From Orobanche coerulescens (lineage: Eukaryota > Streptophyta > Magnoliopsida > Lamiales > Orobanchaceae), in NCBI GenBank assembly GCA_033398695.1, contig CM065805.1:75980762-76044761 (forward strand): a DNA stretch of 64,000 nt, read 5' to 3'. A program made the translations under genes and the position numbers. Shown piece by piece: positions 21,256 through 33,349 of the stretch. The number at the start of each line of letters is the position of its first letter. Positions within the stretch are counted from its first letter, which is position 1. The notes beneath the pieces were generated by a model. The model did not search any database. It saw only the letters and a program-made list of their open reading frames with translations, and was not told the origin of the DNA.

Positions 21256-21509
21256 GGAAATGCACATTTATACATATTATGTGCGGGTCGGGTGCGGACT
21301 GGGCGGGAATATATATATTTTTTAAAAAAATAATATATTAAAAAAATAATTTCAAATTATTAAAAAAAATTATTTAAAAAAATAAATAAATTTAACAGCG
21401 GTTGTTAACAACCGCTGTTAAATTTAACAGCGGGACATTTAACAGCGGTTCCAGAACCGCTGTTAAAAGCGCTCCAGAATCGCTGTTAAATGCTGTTTTT
21501 GTAGTAGTG

Positions 21510-24500
21510 CCTTTTGCAACCAGTTAGTGTCTTATTCGATTCAGGAGCTACACATTCTTTCATATCATTGAACTGTGTTAATCGTTTGAAAATCTCATGC
21601 TTATTTGATTGTGAACCATATGTTGTGGGTTTGCCGAGCGGAGAGAGAATTGTAGGAACCCTAGAAACTAGAGATTTTCCAGTGTCTATAGGAGGGAGAA
21701 ATTGGCCATCAAATCTTATTGTAGTCGACATCCATGGTGACGATTTAATTCTCGGAGACGATTGGCTCAACTGTTATGGAGCTATTTTGAATTACCGAAA
21801 ACGAGTCATCTCTATCATTGCCGATGACGGATCTGAACATTTATTCAAAGGATGGAGACTAGGAAGCTTGGGAAAATTGATCAAAGCTATGAAGGAAGTG
21901 AAATTAGTGAAGGAGGGTTGTCACGGATTGTGGTGCTATGCCATGAAGAAAGAAGAAGGAGTAGAGCTCTCGTCTATTCCAGTTGTGAACGAATTCTCAG
22001 ATGTATTCCCTGACGAACTACCTGGATTACCTCCGCAGAGAGAAGTAGAGTTTAACATCGAATTAGAGCCTAGAGCCGCTCCTATTTCCAGAGCACCATA
22101 CCGTATGGCGCCAACCGAGATGTATGAACTAAAGAAGCAACTGGAGGAATTGTTACAGAAGGGTTACATTCAACCTAGTGTTTCTCCTTGGGGAGCACCC
22201 GTTCTCTTTGTCCGGAAGAAAGATGGATCCCTCCGATTATGTATTGATTACAGGGAGCTATACAAGGTGACAATCAAGAACAAGTATCCTATACCTCGGA
22301 TCGACGACTTGTTTGATCAACTACAGGGGCCAGAGTATTCTCTAAGATCGACTTGCGATAAGGATATCATCAGCTGAGGATTAAGGAATCGAATATACCG
22401 AAATCTGCTTTCAGATCCCGGTAAGGGCATTATGAATTTGTAGTAATGCCATTCAGACTTACCAATGCTCCTGCGGTATTTATGCAATTGATGAATCGAG
22501 TATTCTTAGAATACTTAGATAAGTTCGTGGTCGTTTTCATTGATGACATCTTGATCTATTCGAAGGACTCCGAGGAACATGCTGAGCATTTGCGTATTGT
22601 TCTGAGCACCTTGAGAAATGAATAGTTGTATGCGAAACTTTCTAAATGTGAGTTCTGGCTTAAGGAAGTGACTTTCCTTGGGCATGTGATATCATCTGAC
22701 GGAGTTCAAGTAGATCCGAAGAAAGTCGAGGCAATCTTGGAGTGGGAATCTCCAAATAATGTGAAAGAAGTCCGGAGTTTCTTAGGACTTGTTGGATATT
22801 ATCGCCGTTTCGTAGAGGGATTTTCCAAAATTGCTCGTCCGCTCACTCAACTATTACAGAAAACTCATAAGTTCGCGTGGAATGAGAAATGCTAGGCTAG
22901 TTTTGATGATCTCAAGAGGAGACTGACGACAGCGCCTATACTAGCATTACCAGAGGGAACTGATGGATTCATGGTATACAGCGATGCTTCAAATCAGGGT
23001 CTGGGATGTGTGTTGATGCAAAAGGATAGGGTGATTGCCTATGCCTCCCGACAGTTGAAACCGTACGAAGTTAATTACCCGACTCATGATCTGGAGTTAG
23101 CAGCTGTGGTCTTCGCTTTGAAAATTTGGCGACGTTATTTATACGGCACTCGTTGTCACATCTTTACAGATCATAAAAGCCTCAAGTACATTTTCAGTCA
23201 GAAAGAATTAAACATGAGGCAGAGAAGATGGCTAGAATTGATCAAGGAATACGACTTGGAAATTCTCTATCATCCGGGTAAAGCAAACATAGTAGCTGAT
23301 GCATTGAGCCGTAAACTTGTTTCTCTTCGAGTGTTGGAAGCACTTACGTCCCAAACCAGCATTCAACGAGAACTGATCCGCGAAGGGATTGAAGTATGGT
23401 CGCCAGGAATCCAAGGGCAACTATATGCGATGGAACTGACTTCGTCACTAGTTGAGGAAATCAAATCTAAGCAGTTGAACGATTCTCTGATCCTGCGGTT
23501 ATGTGACCAAGTAAAGAAAGGAAAGGCCCTAGGATTCGTGATACAAGATGATGGAGTTCTGAGATTTCAGAGTCGACTTTGCATTCACGATAATGATGTT
23601 TTGAGACAGACAATTCTGAAGGAAGCTCACAGTGCAACTTATTCTATTCATCCGGGCAGCAGTAAGATGTATAAGGATCTAAAACAAAACTTCTGGTGGG
23701 GAAATATGAAGAAGGATGTAGCAGAGTACGTTTTGAAATGTTTGACTTGTCACCAGGTTAAGATTGAGCACCAACGACCTGCCGGAATGTTGAAGCCACT
23801 TCCGATCCCTGAGTGGAAGTGGGAGGATATCTCGATGGATTTCATCACCAATATGCCAAGGACCAAGACGGGAATGAACATGATTTGGGTTATAGTTGAT
23901 CGACTAACCAAGTCGGCTCATTACCTAGGAATTAAGGACACATGGGGACCCGAGAAATTGGCACGAGTATTTATTGCAGAGATAGTCAGATTGCATGGGA
24001 CGCCGAAGACTATTATTTCAGATCGGGATGGTCGCTTCATGTCACACTTCTGGAAGGCAGTTCACAGGGCTTTGGGGACTGAGCTAAACTTTAGCACGGC
24101 TTATCATCCTCAAACGGACGGTCAGTCCGAAAGGACTATACAAACAGTAGAAGACATGCTTAGAGCTTGTGCATTGGATTGGTCAACTGATTGGGAAGCT
24201 CACTTGCCGTTAATTGAATTCACCTACAACAATAGTTGGCATACTTCTATTAAGATGGCACCATTTGAAGCTTTGTATGGGAGAAGATGCCGATCACCCC
24301 TGTGCTGGGATGATTCTTCGTACTTGATCGGGACAGAACCGTAATTGATAGTCCAGACTCAAGAGAAGATAGCTTTGATTCGGGAAAGACTATTGGCTGC
24401 CCAGAGTCGACAGAAGTCTTATGCAGACGTGCGTCGTCACCTGCTAGAGTTCGACATTGGGGACCACGTACTATTGAAGGTGTCTCCTACACGAGGAATC

Positions 24501-24878
24501 TTCCGTTTTGGGAGGAAAGGTAAGCTAAGTCCGAGATATATCTAACCATTTGAGATCCTCGATAGAGTTGAGGATTTAGCATACGGGTTGGCCTTACCGC
24601 CATCGTTGAGTCATGTTTATAATGTTTTTTACGTATCCCAATTGCGGAAGTATGTGCCAGATCCCAGTCATGTTATTGATTTCGACGAGATCGAGATAGC
24701 TAATGACGGCACCTTCGAAGAGAGACCAATCAATATACTTGAGAGTCGAGTCAAGCAATTGAGGAATAAACCGATCTCCTTGGTAAAAGTTCAGTGGTCT
24801 CGGCATGGAGTCGAAGAAGTAACTTGGGAGACGGAAGATAGTATGAAGTCGAGGTACCCGGAATTGTTTGCGATTTAA
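21510..24878 (+). pseudogene. Pol of element C: protease, RT, RNase H, integrase, chromodomain
   Basis: Protease [10 protein letters not shown] is near 21533. RT starts near 22110; its catalytic FIDDILIYS has the Asp pair at 22542-22547. RNase H (about 22965-23330) has [10 protein letters not shown] and FTDHKSLKY. Integrase (about 23600-24560) keeps H-H-C-C ([19 protein letters not shown]) and D, D, E ([16 protein letters not shown]). The chromodomain near 24715-24875 includes PISLVKVQWSRHGVEEVTW and stops at 24876-24878. The damage is light: a frameshift near 22332-22345, TAG at 22623, TAG at 22893-22895, TAA at 24342-24344 and TAA at 24543-24545. The RNase H-integrase frame (22971-24344) is open for 457 codons. 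Most lesions look like C-to-T or G-to-A changes, as expected of methylated, silenced DNA. Confidence 0.92.
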
Positions 24879-24901
24879 GTTTCGGGCCAAAACTTCTTTT
24901 T

Positions 24902-24913
24902 AGAGGGGTAGTA
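24902..24913 (+). promoter_or_regulatory. Polypurine tract of C
   Basis: AGAGGGGTAGTA directly before the 3' LTR start TGTAATGCCCGG, after the AAGTTTCGGG..AAACTTC inverted repeat common to the Tekay copies. Confidence 0.85.
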
Positions 24914-25050
24914 TGTAATGCCCGGATAATTATTGTGTATTTATCTGTAAGAATCAACTTTGTAATGTTATTATTCGGAGGTTGGTTTCCCGTATTTCGT
25001 AGCCTTACGTTTTGATATCTACAGTATTCTGCATGCATGTTTCTGCACGT

Positions 25051-25420
25051 GTTAACGTACGTTATCAGACGTCCAGAACGTGCGCTAAGACTGCAGTATT
25101 ATGTACGTTATCTAAAGTGATTAACGTACGTAATCTAAGTCAACTGGGGATCGGATAAGGGTCGGCGTGTGGGGGCCGTGGAAGATCCGTGTGATTTCCA
25201 CGTGAACCTGGACATAGGTGTTACGTACGCTATGGTGCATGTTTTACGTATGATAAGGACATGAATATTACGTACGTAAAACCCTTGTGATTACGTATGT
25301 AAGAAAATGGCGAAATCAGGCCAGTGAGTTCTGGTCAGACGACTACGCACGCTATAGTTAGGGTATAACGTACGTTAAGCTTGTTACGTACGTAAGGTTA
25401 ATTGCATAATGTACGTAATG
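25051..25420. promoter_or_regulatory. TTACGTACGTAA-type palindrome cluster (C 3' LTR)
   Basis: About 11 copies of (T/A)(T/A)ACGTACGT(A/T)A and near variants, for example AACGTACGTT, TTACGTACGTAA and TAATGTACGTAAT. The cluster ends about 10 bp before TATTTATA at 25431. Confidence 0.72.
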
Positions 25421-25430
25421 TCCATAATTC

Positions 25431-25438
25431 TATTTATA
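25431..25438 (+). promoter_or_regulatory. TATA-like box of the C 3' LTR
   Basis: TATTTATA immediately after the palindrome cluster, followed 30-40 bp later by a pyrimidine-rich stretch (CATTTCTCACCTTTCCTTTGG). Confidence 0.5.
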
Positions 25439-27201
25439 GACTTCGAGCCTATTTCATTTCTCACCTTTCCTTTGGCCGATTTTTCGTGTTCTGGAGATCT
25501 TTCATCACCTCTTATCCTTCCTGTCATCTTTTGGGACGATTCTTGGGAAGCTTAGGCCTTGTAGATTGGTGTTCAAACTTCCAGTGGTTGAGTTTATTCA
25601 AGTTCTTCCTTGTTCATCCATTTGTTGAGGTATGTGATCCTTCACCAACTAATTTAGCATGATCTTAGTAACGTTTTGGACCTGTTTTGAGTATACCAAA
25701 CCAATTTTCTTCTTGAGGAGCCTTTCATCATGGTTTAGAAGATTAAATTCAATTATTTTCGATTCCTCTTGATTGTTGTAATCGTTGAGCAAACCTCTAG
25801 TGATTAGACTATTGATTAGTGTATCTTGAGATTATAAACCCAATCTAATCTAGTTTTCAAAGATTATCTTAGTTCAGGAGAATGTTATGATCGAACATTT
25901 CGGTGAAGAATAAATGGATAGAACTTAAGGATTAATTCGTAGAGAGGGATGATATTGGAACTAGTCTTTATGATGATTCATCGAAGTTCGGATATCTTGC
26001 TATAATAGAACATGATTAGAATCCTCCTAGGTTGAATTCCATGTTATGTAGTAAAATCAACCGAAGGAATTGTGTTGGAACTTAGAAAGTATTCCATTGA
26101 GCTATTGCAAGGACGAATAGCGTAGTATCGGTCCAACCAAATTGTGTTAGGACAGAATAGTCCATCGCCATGATAGATGCATCATGCCCTTTTATGATTC
26201 ATTTGATGATTTCAATGATTATCTGGAACCGTTAGTTATACCGACGTTATTGTTCGATGAAGGTTTGTATTCCGGTGAGCCGACCGAGTGAGAATTCTCC
26301 AAACGGATTGAAGACTATTAATAGTAGAAATTCTTATCGCCATTTGTTGAGGCAAGTATCGTATTTTGAAAGTTTGTGAATAATTGATGAATTTGATTAT
26401 GCATATGGTCTATTCGTGTTGTTGACATGAGATTATTTCATTAAATTGTCATGACATTTGCTATCGATTTAACGTACGTTCATATTGATGCACATGTCGA
26501 TTTTCTCGCATATGTATATGCATAGTTGTGTTATGTGTAAGTTGTGATGATCCGAAGGGATCAAACGATCTATGTTGAGGGCGCTGGATCGGATGTCCAC
26601 CTCGTGTTGGTCCGACGGGATCATCTTGGGATCTATGCTGAGGGCGCTGGATCATCGGATGGGTTTTTCCACCTCGTGTTGGTCCGACGGGATCATCTTG
26701 GGATCTATGCTGAGGGCGCTGGATCGTTGGAATACCCATGTTGTGTTGATTGAATCTCGTGGATTCGTATTGTTGGATTCCGGTAGCGGAAGTCCATATT
26801 GTGTATGTTTTTATGCATTGTCGTTGCATATTTGTGTGTTCCGATACTTGTACTAGCATTGTTTTGCTAACCCTTTGGGGGTGGACATTTGTTTTGATGT
26901 TCAGGTAGCCGAGGAGTGGGGAAGCAGCCACAGTACCATCATGACGATGAAGTGGCCCAGTGATGTTAATTGTTCGTTGTCTTTGTGATTTGTCTTCTTG
27001 GTTCATTTTCAGTACTCGAGTACGCGTGTCTTTTTAAGATCATTTCGATATGGTTGTAATAAATCAGTTGGAACCAGTTTTGTAATTTAAATTTCGGTGG
27101 TATTGTTGGTTTATATTCGCATTTATTTTAATCAGCCTTGTAAATCCTTACTTAGAGGGTTTACGGCGCTGTAATTATTCCGATTATCTCGGGGTGTTAC
27201 A

Positions 27202-28322
27202 GGTCTTTTATTCTCGATTAAAACATTACGACGGTATTTGAAAAATGTGTTTTGAAGTATTTTGGACGGTTTGTAAATCGTTACCGTCGTTGATTTTTTT
27301 GTCGCGTTGGAAAGATTTTCGGAAATCATATTTAAACGTATAGTTCTTATTCTCAAATAATTGGAGTACATGATTTTAAAATTCTTTCGCACCATAAAAT
27401 TGTTATTCCAAAATAAAAACGTGATTTTTATTTTCAAAAATAAATAGTGAAAGATGAAAAATCTTACTCGGGTTAAACTTTAAATTCAGATTGGAAAAAA
27501 TTTTCTGTATTAAATTAGTAACACACGCTAATCTTATCGCTAGCGCGCGTTAATGAACCTGGACCGAATTGTAGACTGAATCGAGTTAATTAGCGCATGT
27601 TAAGATGCGATGTGTGCGTAACATGAAATTATCGCTTAAGAGTTAGAAACTAGAGATTAAACCAAAGCAATTGCTTGTGAGGCCGAGTGGCTTGAATTAT
27701 TGCTGTGTTACCATTCTCGTTGGAGAATTATGGTTGTATACCTGACTGTTATGATGGCATGATTTGATCTGGTTGTAACTTATATGATGCTATCCGGATG
27801 AGATTGTTGGTTGAGGAAGTGATTAGTACTAATTTTAATTATTTGTCTAATTGGAAACGGTTCAGTGTAACCTTCGAGGGTCGTTGATAAGAAGGCATCG
27901 CCACGCGATACCTTGTGTATTGATATTGTTTTGAATGTTGCGTGACAACATGTGGTTACCTTATGTGTCGTTATTTTAGATGACGATAAGTGATGACCTG
28001 GTCATCTTGATGATGTCGATTTCGAGGAAACTTGTTGTTCCAAGTTATGGTTTTGCAAAGGTCTTCAAAACAAATAGTTATGAACTGTCGTTCTAGTATT
28101 GATAAAATAATCTGAGGTACCAAAAGTGTCTTAAAAAAATTTTAGATAGACATACAGATTCATAGATTTTCAAATGATATTATTTAAACGGATACCTCAT
28201 GAGTTTTTAATGGAATGTTAACAATGAGTGGCTACTAAGTGTGGTATATTATGGCCGTCATTGTAACAATAATGGTTGTTAATTCTCTTTTGATGTGGTC
28301 ATGTGATCCGTGAGTTATGACC
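27202..28322 (+). other. LTR-like or leader region upstream of D gag
   Basis: No open frame of note. It contains a small cluster of GCG-rich palindromic motifs (GCTAGCGCGCGTTAAT, TTAGCGCATGTTAA, ACACGCTAATC) at about 27515-27610, as in LTR family G. It is therefore probably a degraded LTR plus leader. I see no TATA, PBS or clear LTR boundary. Confidence 0.4.
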
Positions 28323-28493
28323 GTAAGTTTCAATTATTACATTGTAATTTTTGTATTCGCGTAACTAACTGGAGTGGATATTTTTATCGTATTGCTATTT
28401 GTTGCCTTATGTTAATATGTTGTGCTGAGTTGGCACTTTGGTATGTTGTTTTGCAATGTTGTGTCTCATCGTGTTGAGTGGGTATCTGCCTAG
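28323..28493 (+). other. Putative 5' leader intron before gag of D
   Basis: GTAAGTTT ... CTGCCTAG, then T and the gag ATG at 28495, the same arrangement as in C, E and F. Confidence 0.42.
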
Positions 28494-28494
28494 T

Positions 28495-29544
28495 ATGCCG
28501 AGGGGAAGAGGTCGTGGCCGTAACCGGGGTACAGATGGTCATGGAGATCGGATGCGGGACCAAGAGGATATTGATGGGAACGGCATTGGCATTGGTGTTG
28601 CTACTATATTGCAACAGGTAGCTACACAGATGGCTCAATTGACCCAGGCGGTTCAACGTAACACATATGTGACCCAGAATGTCGGGGCAAACCAATGGCT
28701 ATGAGAAGTAGTTCGGATGAATTCCCCTAGTTTCGCTGGTGCCACGGATGCATTAGGCTGGGATGGTTGGCTTTTCCAATTAGGAAAGATATTTGAGGCA
28801 GTTGATTGTCTCAAAGGACGGAAAGTAACTATCGCCCAATACCTTCTTCACAGAGATGCTGCTAACTAGTGGGAGGCTTTTAAGCCTCGGGATTGTGTTG
28901 TCATGTGGATGGAATTCCAGGATTTGATGGAAGCCAAGTTTTGTCCAGAACTGATCAGAGAGCAGAGAATTCATGATTTTTATTTGGCCAAGCCGCTAGA
29001 TGTACTGGTGTCTCAAGCTATCATCGATTCTAGCAAACAACTCAGCTATGTGCGAGATCAGGTGAGGACTGAAGAAGAGAAGATCCATCACTTTGACATG
29101 CGGATGAAGCTGGAGATTCGCCGGTATATGGTGGGATTCACTTGCACTACATTGAGGGAATATCAGAATCGAGCTTTAGCCTGCGAGCTAGCTTCATCAT
29201 CGACTGACCATATGCCCGAGTCGAAGAAGCAGAAGAAGGTTGATGATTTTCCTATCAGTTCAGGAATTGGAGCTTCAAAACTAAAGCACCGTGGTCTTTC
29301 TGCCGTGAAGCTCCGTCGATCGACGAGTAGAATCGGGAGTTCTAATTCATCAGCTTCGACTCCTGGTAAGTCCAGGAGATGTTTCAACTGTAATGTGCCG
29401 GGTCATGTTCATGCACATTGTCCTTCGCCGCCAGTAACGTGCTACGAGTGTGGACTCGAGGGGCACCGAATCCATTTTTGTGAGTTGGTTGCCGAGTCTT
29501 CTAAGACCCATATTTCAGTACCGATATCAGGATCGAATCTTTGA
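28495..29544 (+). pseudogene. Gag of element D
   Basis: Nucleocapsid/capsid protein. I chose the ATG at 28495 because it follows the leader acceptor and starts MPRGRGRGRNRG. The core is recognisable: SFAGATDALGWDGWLFQLGK, MEFQDLMEAKFCPELI, HHFDMRMKLEIRRYMVGFTC. Both zinc knuckles are complete (CFNCNVPGHVHAHC and CYECGLEGHRIHFC). The frame is broken by TGA at 28702-28704 and TAG near 28867, and ends at 29542-29544. No protease follows. The second knuckle and nearly open 213-codon C-terminal half suggest Gag was under selection until recently, or that D was a gag-only element. The alternative is a plain deletion of pol. Confidence 0.8.
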
Positions 29545-29629
29545 AATCCTTGATAGGTGTTACCTGTCAGATGTTGCTATGTTGTTGCCTTGTTTTCGTG
29601 TTTCAGGTTTCGAGGATGAAACTTCTTTT

Positions 29630-29652
29630 TAAGGAGGATAGAATGTAATACC
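29630..29652 (+). promoter_or_regulatory. PPT and first bases of the D 3' LTR
   Basis: AAGGAGGATAGAA precedes TGTAATACCCTAC. After about nine LTR bases the sequence becomes RNase H of element E, so the LTR is truncated. Confidence 0.6.
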
Positions 29653-31327
29653 CTACATCTTCAGTCAGAAAGAGTTAAGCATGCGACAGAGGATATGGCT
29701 AGAATTGATTAAGGATTATGATTTGGAGATTCTTTATCATCCAGTCAAAGCGATGTAGTGTCCAATGCACTGAGCCGCAAATCCCTTTCTATTAGAACGC
29801 TGGAAACGCTCACGTCCCAGTCCAGCATTCAACGAAAGTTGATTCGTGAAAGAATTGAAGTATGGTTGCAAGGAGTCCAAGGGCAACTATGTGTGATGGA
29901 ATTAACTTCGTCATTAATCGGAGAAATCAAATCTAAGCAATTAGATGACCCCATGATGATTCGGTCATGTGATGAAGTGAGCAAGGGAAAGGCCCTAGGA
30001 TTTGTAATTCATCAAGACGGAGTTTTGAGATTTCAAAGTCGACTTTGTGTCCCGATATTGATGTTTTAAAATAGACAATCCTGAAGGAAGCTCACAATAC
30101 GCCTTATTCTATTCACCCGTGTACTAGTAAGATGTATAAGGATCTGAAGAAAAATTTATGGTGGGGAAACATGAAGAAAGATGTGGCGGAATATGTCTTG
30201 AAGTGTTTAACTTATCAGCAGGTTAAGATCGAACATCAGCGACCCGTCAGAATGTTGAAGCCACTTCCGATTCCTGAATAGAAGTCGGAAGATATATCAA
30301 TGGTCTTTATCATAAGTATGTCGAAGACCAAAACAGGTATGAACATGATTTGGGTGATAGTTGATCACCTAACCATGTCAGCTCATTTTCTGGGCATTAA
30401 GGATACTTGCGGACTAAAAAGATTGGCACGAATGTTTATTGCAGAGATAGTCCGATTGCATGGTACATCGAAGACCATTATTTTTGACCGAGATGGTCAC
30501 TAAAGCGGTTCATAGAGCCTTGGAAATCGAGCTGAACTTTAGTACAACTTATCATCCTCAGACTGATGGACAGTCCGAGAGGACTATACAAACAGTAGAA
30601 GACATGCTGAGAGCTTGTGCCCTAGATTGGTCGACTGAGTGGGAAGTTCATCTACCGTTGATTGAATTCACTTACAACAATAGTTGGCATGCTTCCATTA
30701 AGATGGCACCTTTCGAAGCATTATACGGGAGAATATGCAGATCACCCCTGTGTTGGGATGATTCGCCAGACTTGATCGGGATGGAATCGGAGTTGATAGT
30801 ATAGACTCAAGAGAAGGTAGCTTTGATTCGTGAAAGGCTGTTGACTACCCAGAGTCAGCAGAAATCTTATGCAAACATGCGTCGTCGCTGTTAGAATTTG
30901 GAGTTGGGGACCACGTGCTTTTAAAGGTTTCTCCTACTCGGGGAATTTTTCGTTTTGGGAGGAAAGGGAAGCTGAGTCCGAGATATATTGGGCCATTCGA
31001 GATTCTTTAAAGAGTTGGAGATTTGGCATACAGGTTGGCCTTGCCGCCGTCGCTGAGTCATGTTCATAATGTGTTTCACGTGTCTCAGTACGGAAGTACA
31101 TAACAGATACCACTCATGTAATTGATTTCAACGAGATCGAAGTCGCTAAGGATGGCACGTTCGAAGAGAAACCAATCAAGATACTCGAGAGTCGAGTCAA
31201 ACAATTGAGAAATAAACCAATCACATTGGTTAAAGTTCAATGGTCGTAACACAGAGTCGAAGAAGCTACTTGGGAAATGGAGGATAGTATGAAGTCAAGA
31301 TACCCAGAATTATTTTCATCTTAAGTT
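29653..31327 (+). pseudogene. RNase H-integrase-chromodomain remnant of element E
   Basis: 5'-truncated pol. It begins within RNase H ([12 protein letters not shown]), then the HHCC region, the integrase core and the chromodomain (NKPITLVKVQWS, EEATWEMEDSMKSRYPELF), ending just before the PPT. It is strongly decayed: frameshifts near 29750, 30060 and 30500, stops near 30280 and 30800, and more. The first core Asp has been lost (MVFII replaces MDFI), and the second motif reads FDRDG for [12 protein letters not shown] survives. By sequence it belongs to the same family as C. Confidence 0.85.
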
Positions 31328-31347
31328 TCAGGACGAAACTTCTTTTT

Positions 31348-31359
31348 AGAGGGAGATTA
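31348..31359 (+). promoter_or_regulatory. Polypurine tract left of the E LTR
   Basis: AGAGGGAGATTA directly precedes TGTAATATCCGG, so the LTR at 31360 acts as a 3' LTR for the pol on its left. Confidence 0.8.
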
Positions 31360-31523
31360 TGTAATATCCGGATAATTGTTGTGTATTTTTATTTGTATTT
31401 GAACATTGTAATATTCGACTTTTTGGTATCAATAATCGAAGTGTGATTTTTCCCATATTCGTATTCCAACAGATCATGGTCATATTAGGAAGAGTTTGCA
31501 AATTCATGCATGCAGCTACATCA

Positions 31524-31918
31524 CAACGTACGCTAGCAGGTAAGCTTAACGTACGTTATGAGCTGAAGATAGCATACGCTATGGATGAAGCATAGCGTAC
31601 ATAACAGGCAGTCAAGCAGATAAGGTTGGTCAGCATATGGGCCAGCTCTGGATGGGGTCCGGATAAGATAAGATTCCCGCGTGATCCGGGCAGCTTTTTG
31701 ATAAAGCAAGTCAACGAGGCATAGCGTACGTTAAAGGATTAAGATAGCGTACGCTACACAGAGCGAATTACGTACGTAAGTGGTGATGGTTAACGTAAGT
31801 TAAAGAGGTCAGAAAATGAGGCAGTAGCTACTGGCAGACGTTAACGTACGTAAGGCATAGCAATTAACGTACGTTAAGGCTATAGTGTATGTAATATCTT
31901 GAGGCTAACGCATGTTAA
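31524..31918. promoter_or_regulatory. CGTACG palindrome cluster in the E LTR
   Basis: About 12 copies of AACGTACGTT / TTACGTACGTAA / AGCGTACGCT type. It ends 12 bp before TATAAATA at 31930, the same geometry as in C. Confidence 0.72.
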
Positions 31919-31929
31919 GATCAAGGTTT

Positions 31930-31937
31930 TATAAATA
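31930..31937 (+). promoter_or_regulatory. TATA box of the E LTR
   Basis: TTTTATAAATAAGACC, a good TATA box, directly after the palindrome cluster. Confidence 0.6.
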
Positions 31938-33337
31938 AGACCTCACCCCATTTCATTTCACAATTGTTCTCCTTCATCCCTTGGCCGATTTTTGCAAGTC
32001 CGGAAAGCCCTTCCCCACATTATAATCCTTGTTTAGCCTTTCTACTTAGTCATTGAAGTTGAAAAGCATCTTGGATTGGTACTCAAGCTTTCGGTGTTGG
32101 GTTTTCACCAAGTGTTTCATTGTTTCCTCCATATTAAGGTACGTTAATACTCTTCCAACCTCCGATTCTTGTTCTTAAGAATGCTATGAACATACTACTG
32201 AGACCATTGAGTTTGTTAATAACCTTTTAGGTTGTAAACCATGTCTTAGAGACTTTGAAGTAATCATGTTTAGAACTTCTATGAGTAAGAAGATTATAAT
32301 CGAACCTTATTGAGATGAAACCTAGTATGTAGTTTCTGAGATTTGTTGCATGTTTTGGATGGTGGTTTCGAATTACTTGTATACCAATGACTTGTTAATA
32401 TTATCACCTAGAATGGAGATATCCAAGAAGATGAATTTTAGGGGTTTCACTAAGATTAATTCATGTTTAGTAAGAGGTGTTCTTCAAATGTAATTCTTGA
32501 CTTTTAGGGATTTCTTGAGATGATAATCTTCATATTGATGATTGGAACGAAGTGTTTTGATTGGTAACTTGTTCTGAACTTAAAATTTTGGCAAGAAGAA
32601 TTGCTTGCGGAGGGACGAGAAACCGTGGAGTTGAACTAATTTAGAACTCAGTTGAAATGTGAATAATTGAACCAAGCATTTAGTTGTTAATCAGAATTTG
32701 AGTATGGATTAGGGATGAGTAGGTATTCCGGAGTTTGTAGAACATCAGCATTTCACCCCGTGATGATCATTCGTTTTATGTATAGAATGGTATTAGTTTA
32801 GCTTAGTGTTAATTTGGTGGTAAACCGTGAACCGGCCATAGATGGAGTGTTAACTCGGCCACAGATTAGAATGTTAGATGTTCGTACTTTAGTTTTATTA
32901 CGTGAGTTGAGTTGTCATTATTTCCTTTTGTAAGGTTCGAGGTTTGTGAACGATTGATCGAATGAGCGGCCTTCGAGTTTGCTGAAGTCATGAAGTGTTT
33001 ATTTCTTGCCATATTTAAAAGGCAAGTACTTTAATTACGTTTTATGTATTGATGTTATACATGTTGTCGTGCATATGTGTCGTTGTTATATGTCCACATC
33101 GTATTGGTCCGATGGGATTATCTTGGGATCTATGCAGTGAACACTGGATCATCGGAATTACCATGTGTATGTTGTATCATGTTATGTTTATCATGTTGCG
33201 TATGGTATTGTGAGTCTTCTCATGGTAGATACTCATTGTTATTGTTGTCATTGAGGATGTTGTTATTATTCTTCGCGAGATACTGAATAATTTGTGGTTG
33301 TATAATTATCGTACTTGTACTAGCATCGTTGTGCTAA

Positions 33338-33349
33338 CCCCTTCGGGGG
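33338..33349 (+). promoter_or_regulatory. CCCC-TTCG-GGGG hairpin in the E LTR
   Basis: Identical to the C LTR hairpin at 17829, in the same context (GCTAA before, GTGGACATTT after), although the surrounding sequence has diverged. Confidence 0.55.

Larger units (their letters stand above)
19667..21509. mobile_element. Non-autonomous CACTA (En/Spm-type) transposon, TSD CCT
   Basis: It begins CACTACTACAAAAA (19667-19680) and ends with the exact inverse TTTTTGTAGTAGTG (21496-21509). CCT flanks both sides (19664-19666 and 21510-21512), the 3-bp duplication of CACTA elements. Subterminal inverted motifs of TTTAACAGCGGTT / AACCGCTGTTAAA type are repeated at both ends (19683-19935 and 21390-21490). 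The interior is AT-rich, with a 118-bp tandem array and a tRNA-like segment. There is no transposase, so it depends on another element. Confidence 0.93.
17125..27201 (+). mobile_element. Tekay-type Ty3/gypsy chromovirus C (5' LTR truncated by A; CACTA insert)
   Basis: Partial 5' LTR (17125-18160), PBS, 5' leader with an intron-like segment, gag, pol with chromodomain, PPT and full 3' LTR (24914-27201). Element A removed or displaced the start of the 5' LTR: 17125 corresponds to 26166 in the 3' LTR. A CACTA element splits the protease region (19667-21509). Because A lies in C, and B lies in A, C is the oldest of the three. Confidence 0.92.
24914..27201 (+). repeat. 3' LTR of element C
   Basis: Full LTR (2,288 bp), TGTAATGCCC ... 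GGGGTGTTACA. U3 has the CGTACG palindrome cluster (25051-25420) and TATTTATA at 25431. The 70-bp tandem units are at 26573-26730. The TTCG hairpin has decayed here (CCCTTTGGGGG near 26875). The 3' flank begins GGTCT; the matching 5' flank was lost with the 5' end. Confidence 0.92.
27202..29652 (+). mobile_element. Gag-only Tekay remnant D
   Basis: Starts right after the C LTR with LTR-like or leader sequence, then leader intron, gag, and, directly after gag, the post-pol motif with a PPT and the first bases of a 3' LTR (29644). Protease, RT, RNase H and integrase are all missing between gag and PPT. At about 29652 it joins the RNase H of E at TAC, which is microhomology. No PBS is visible upstream. 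Confidence 0.65.
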
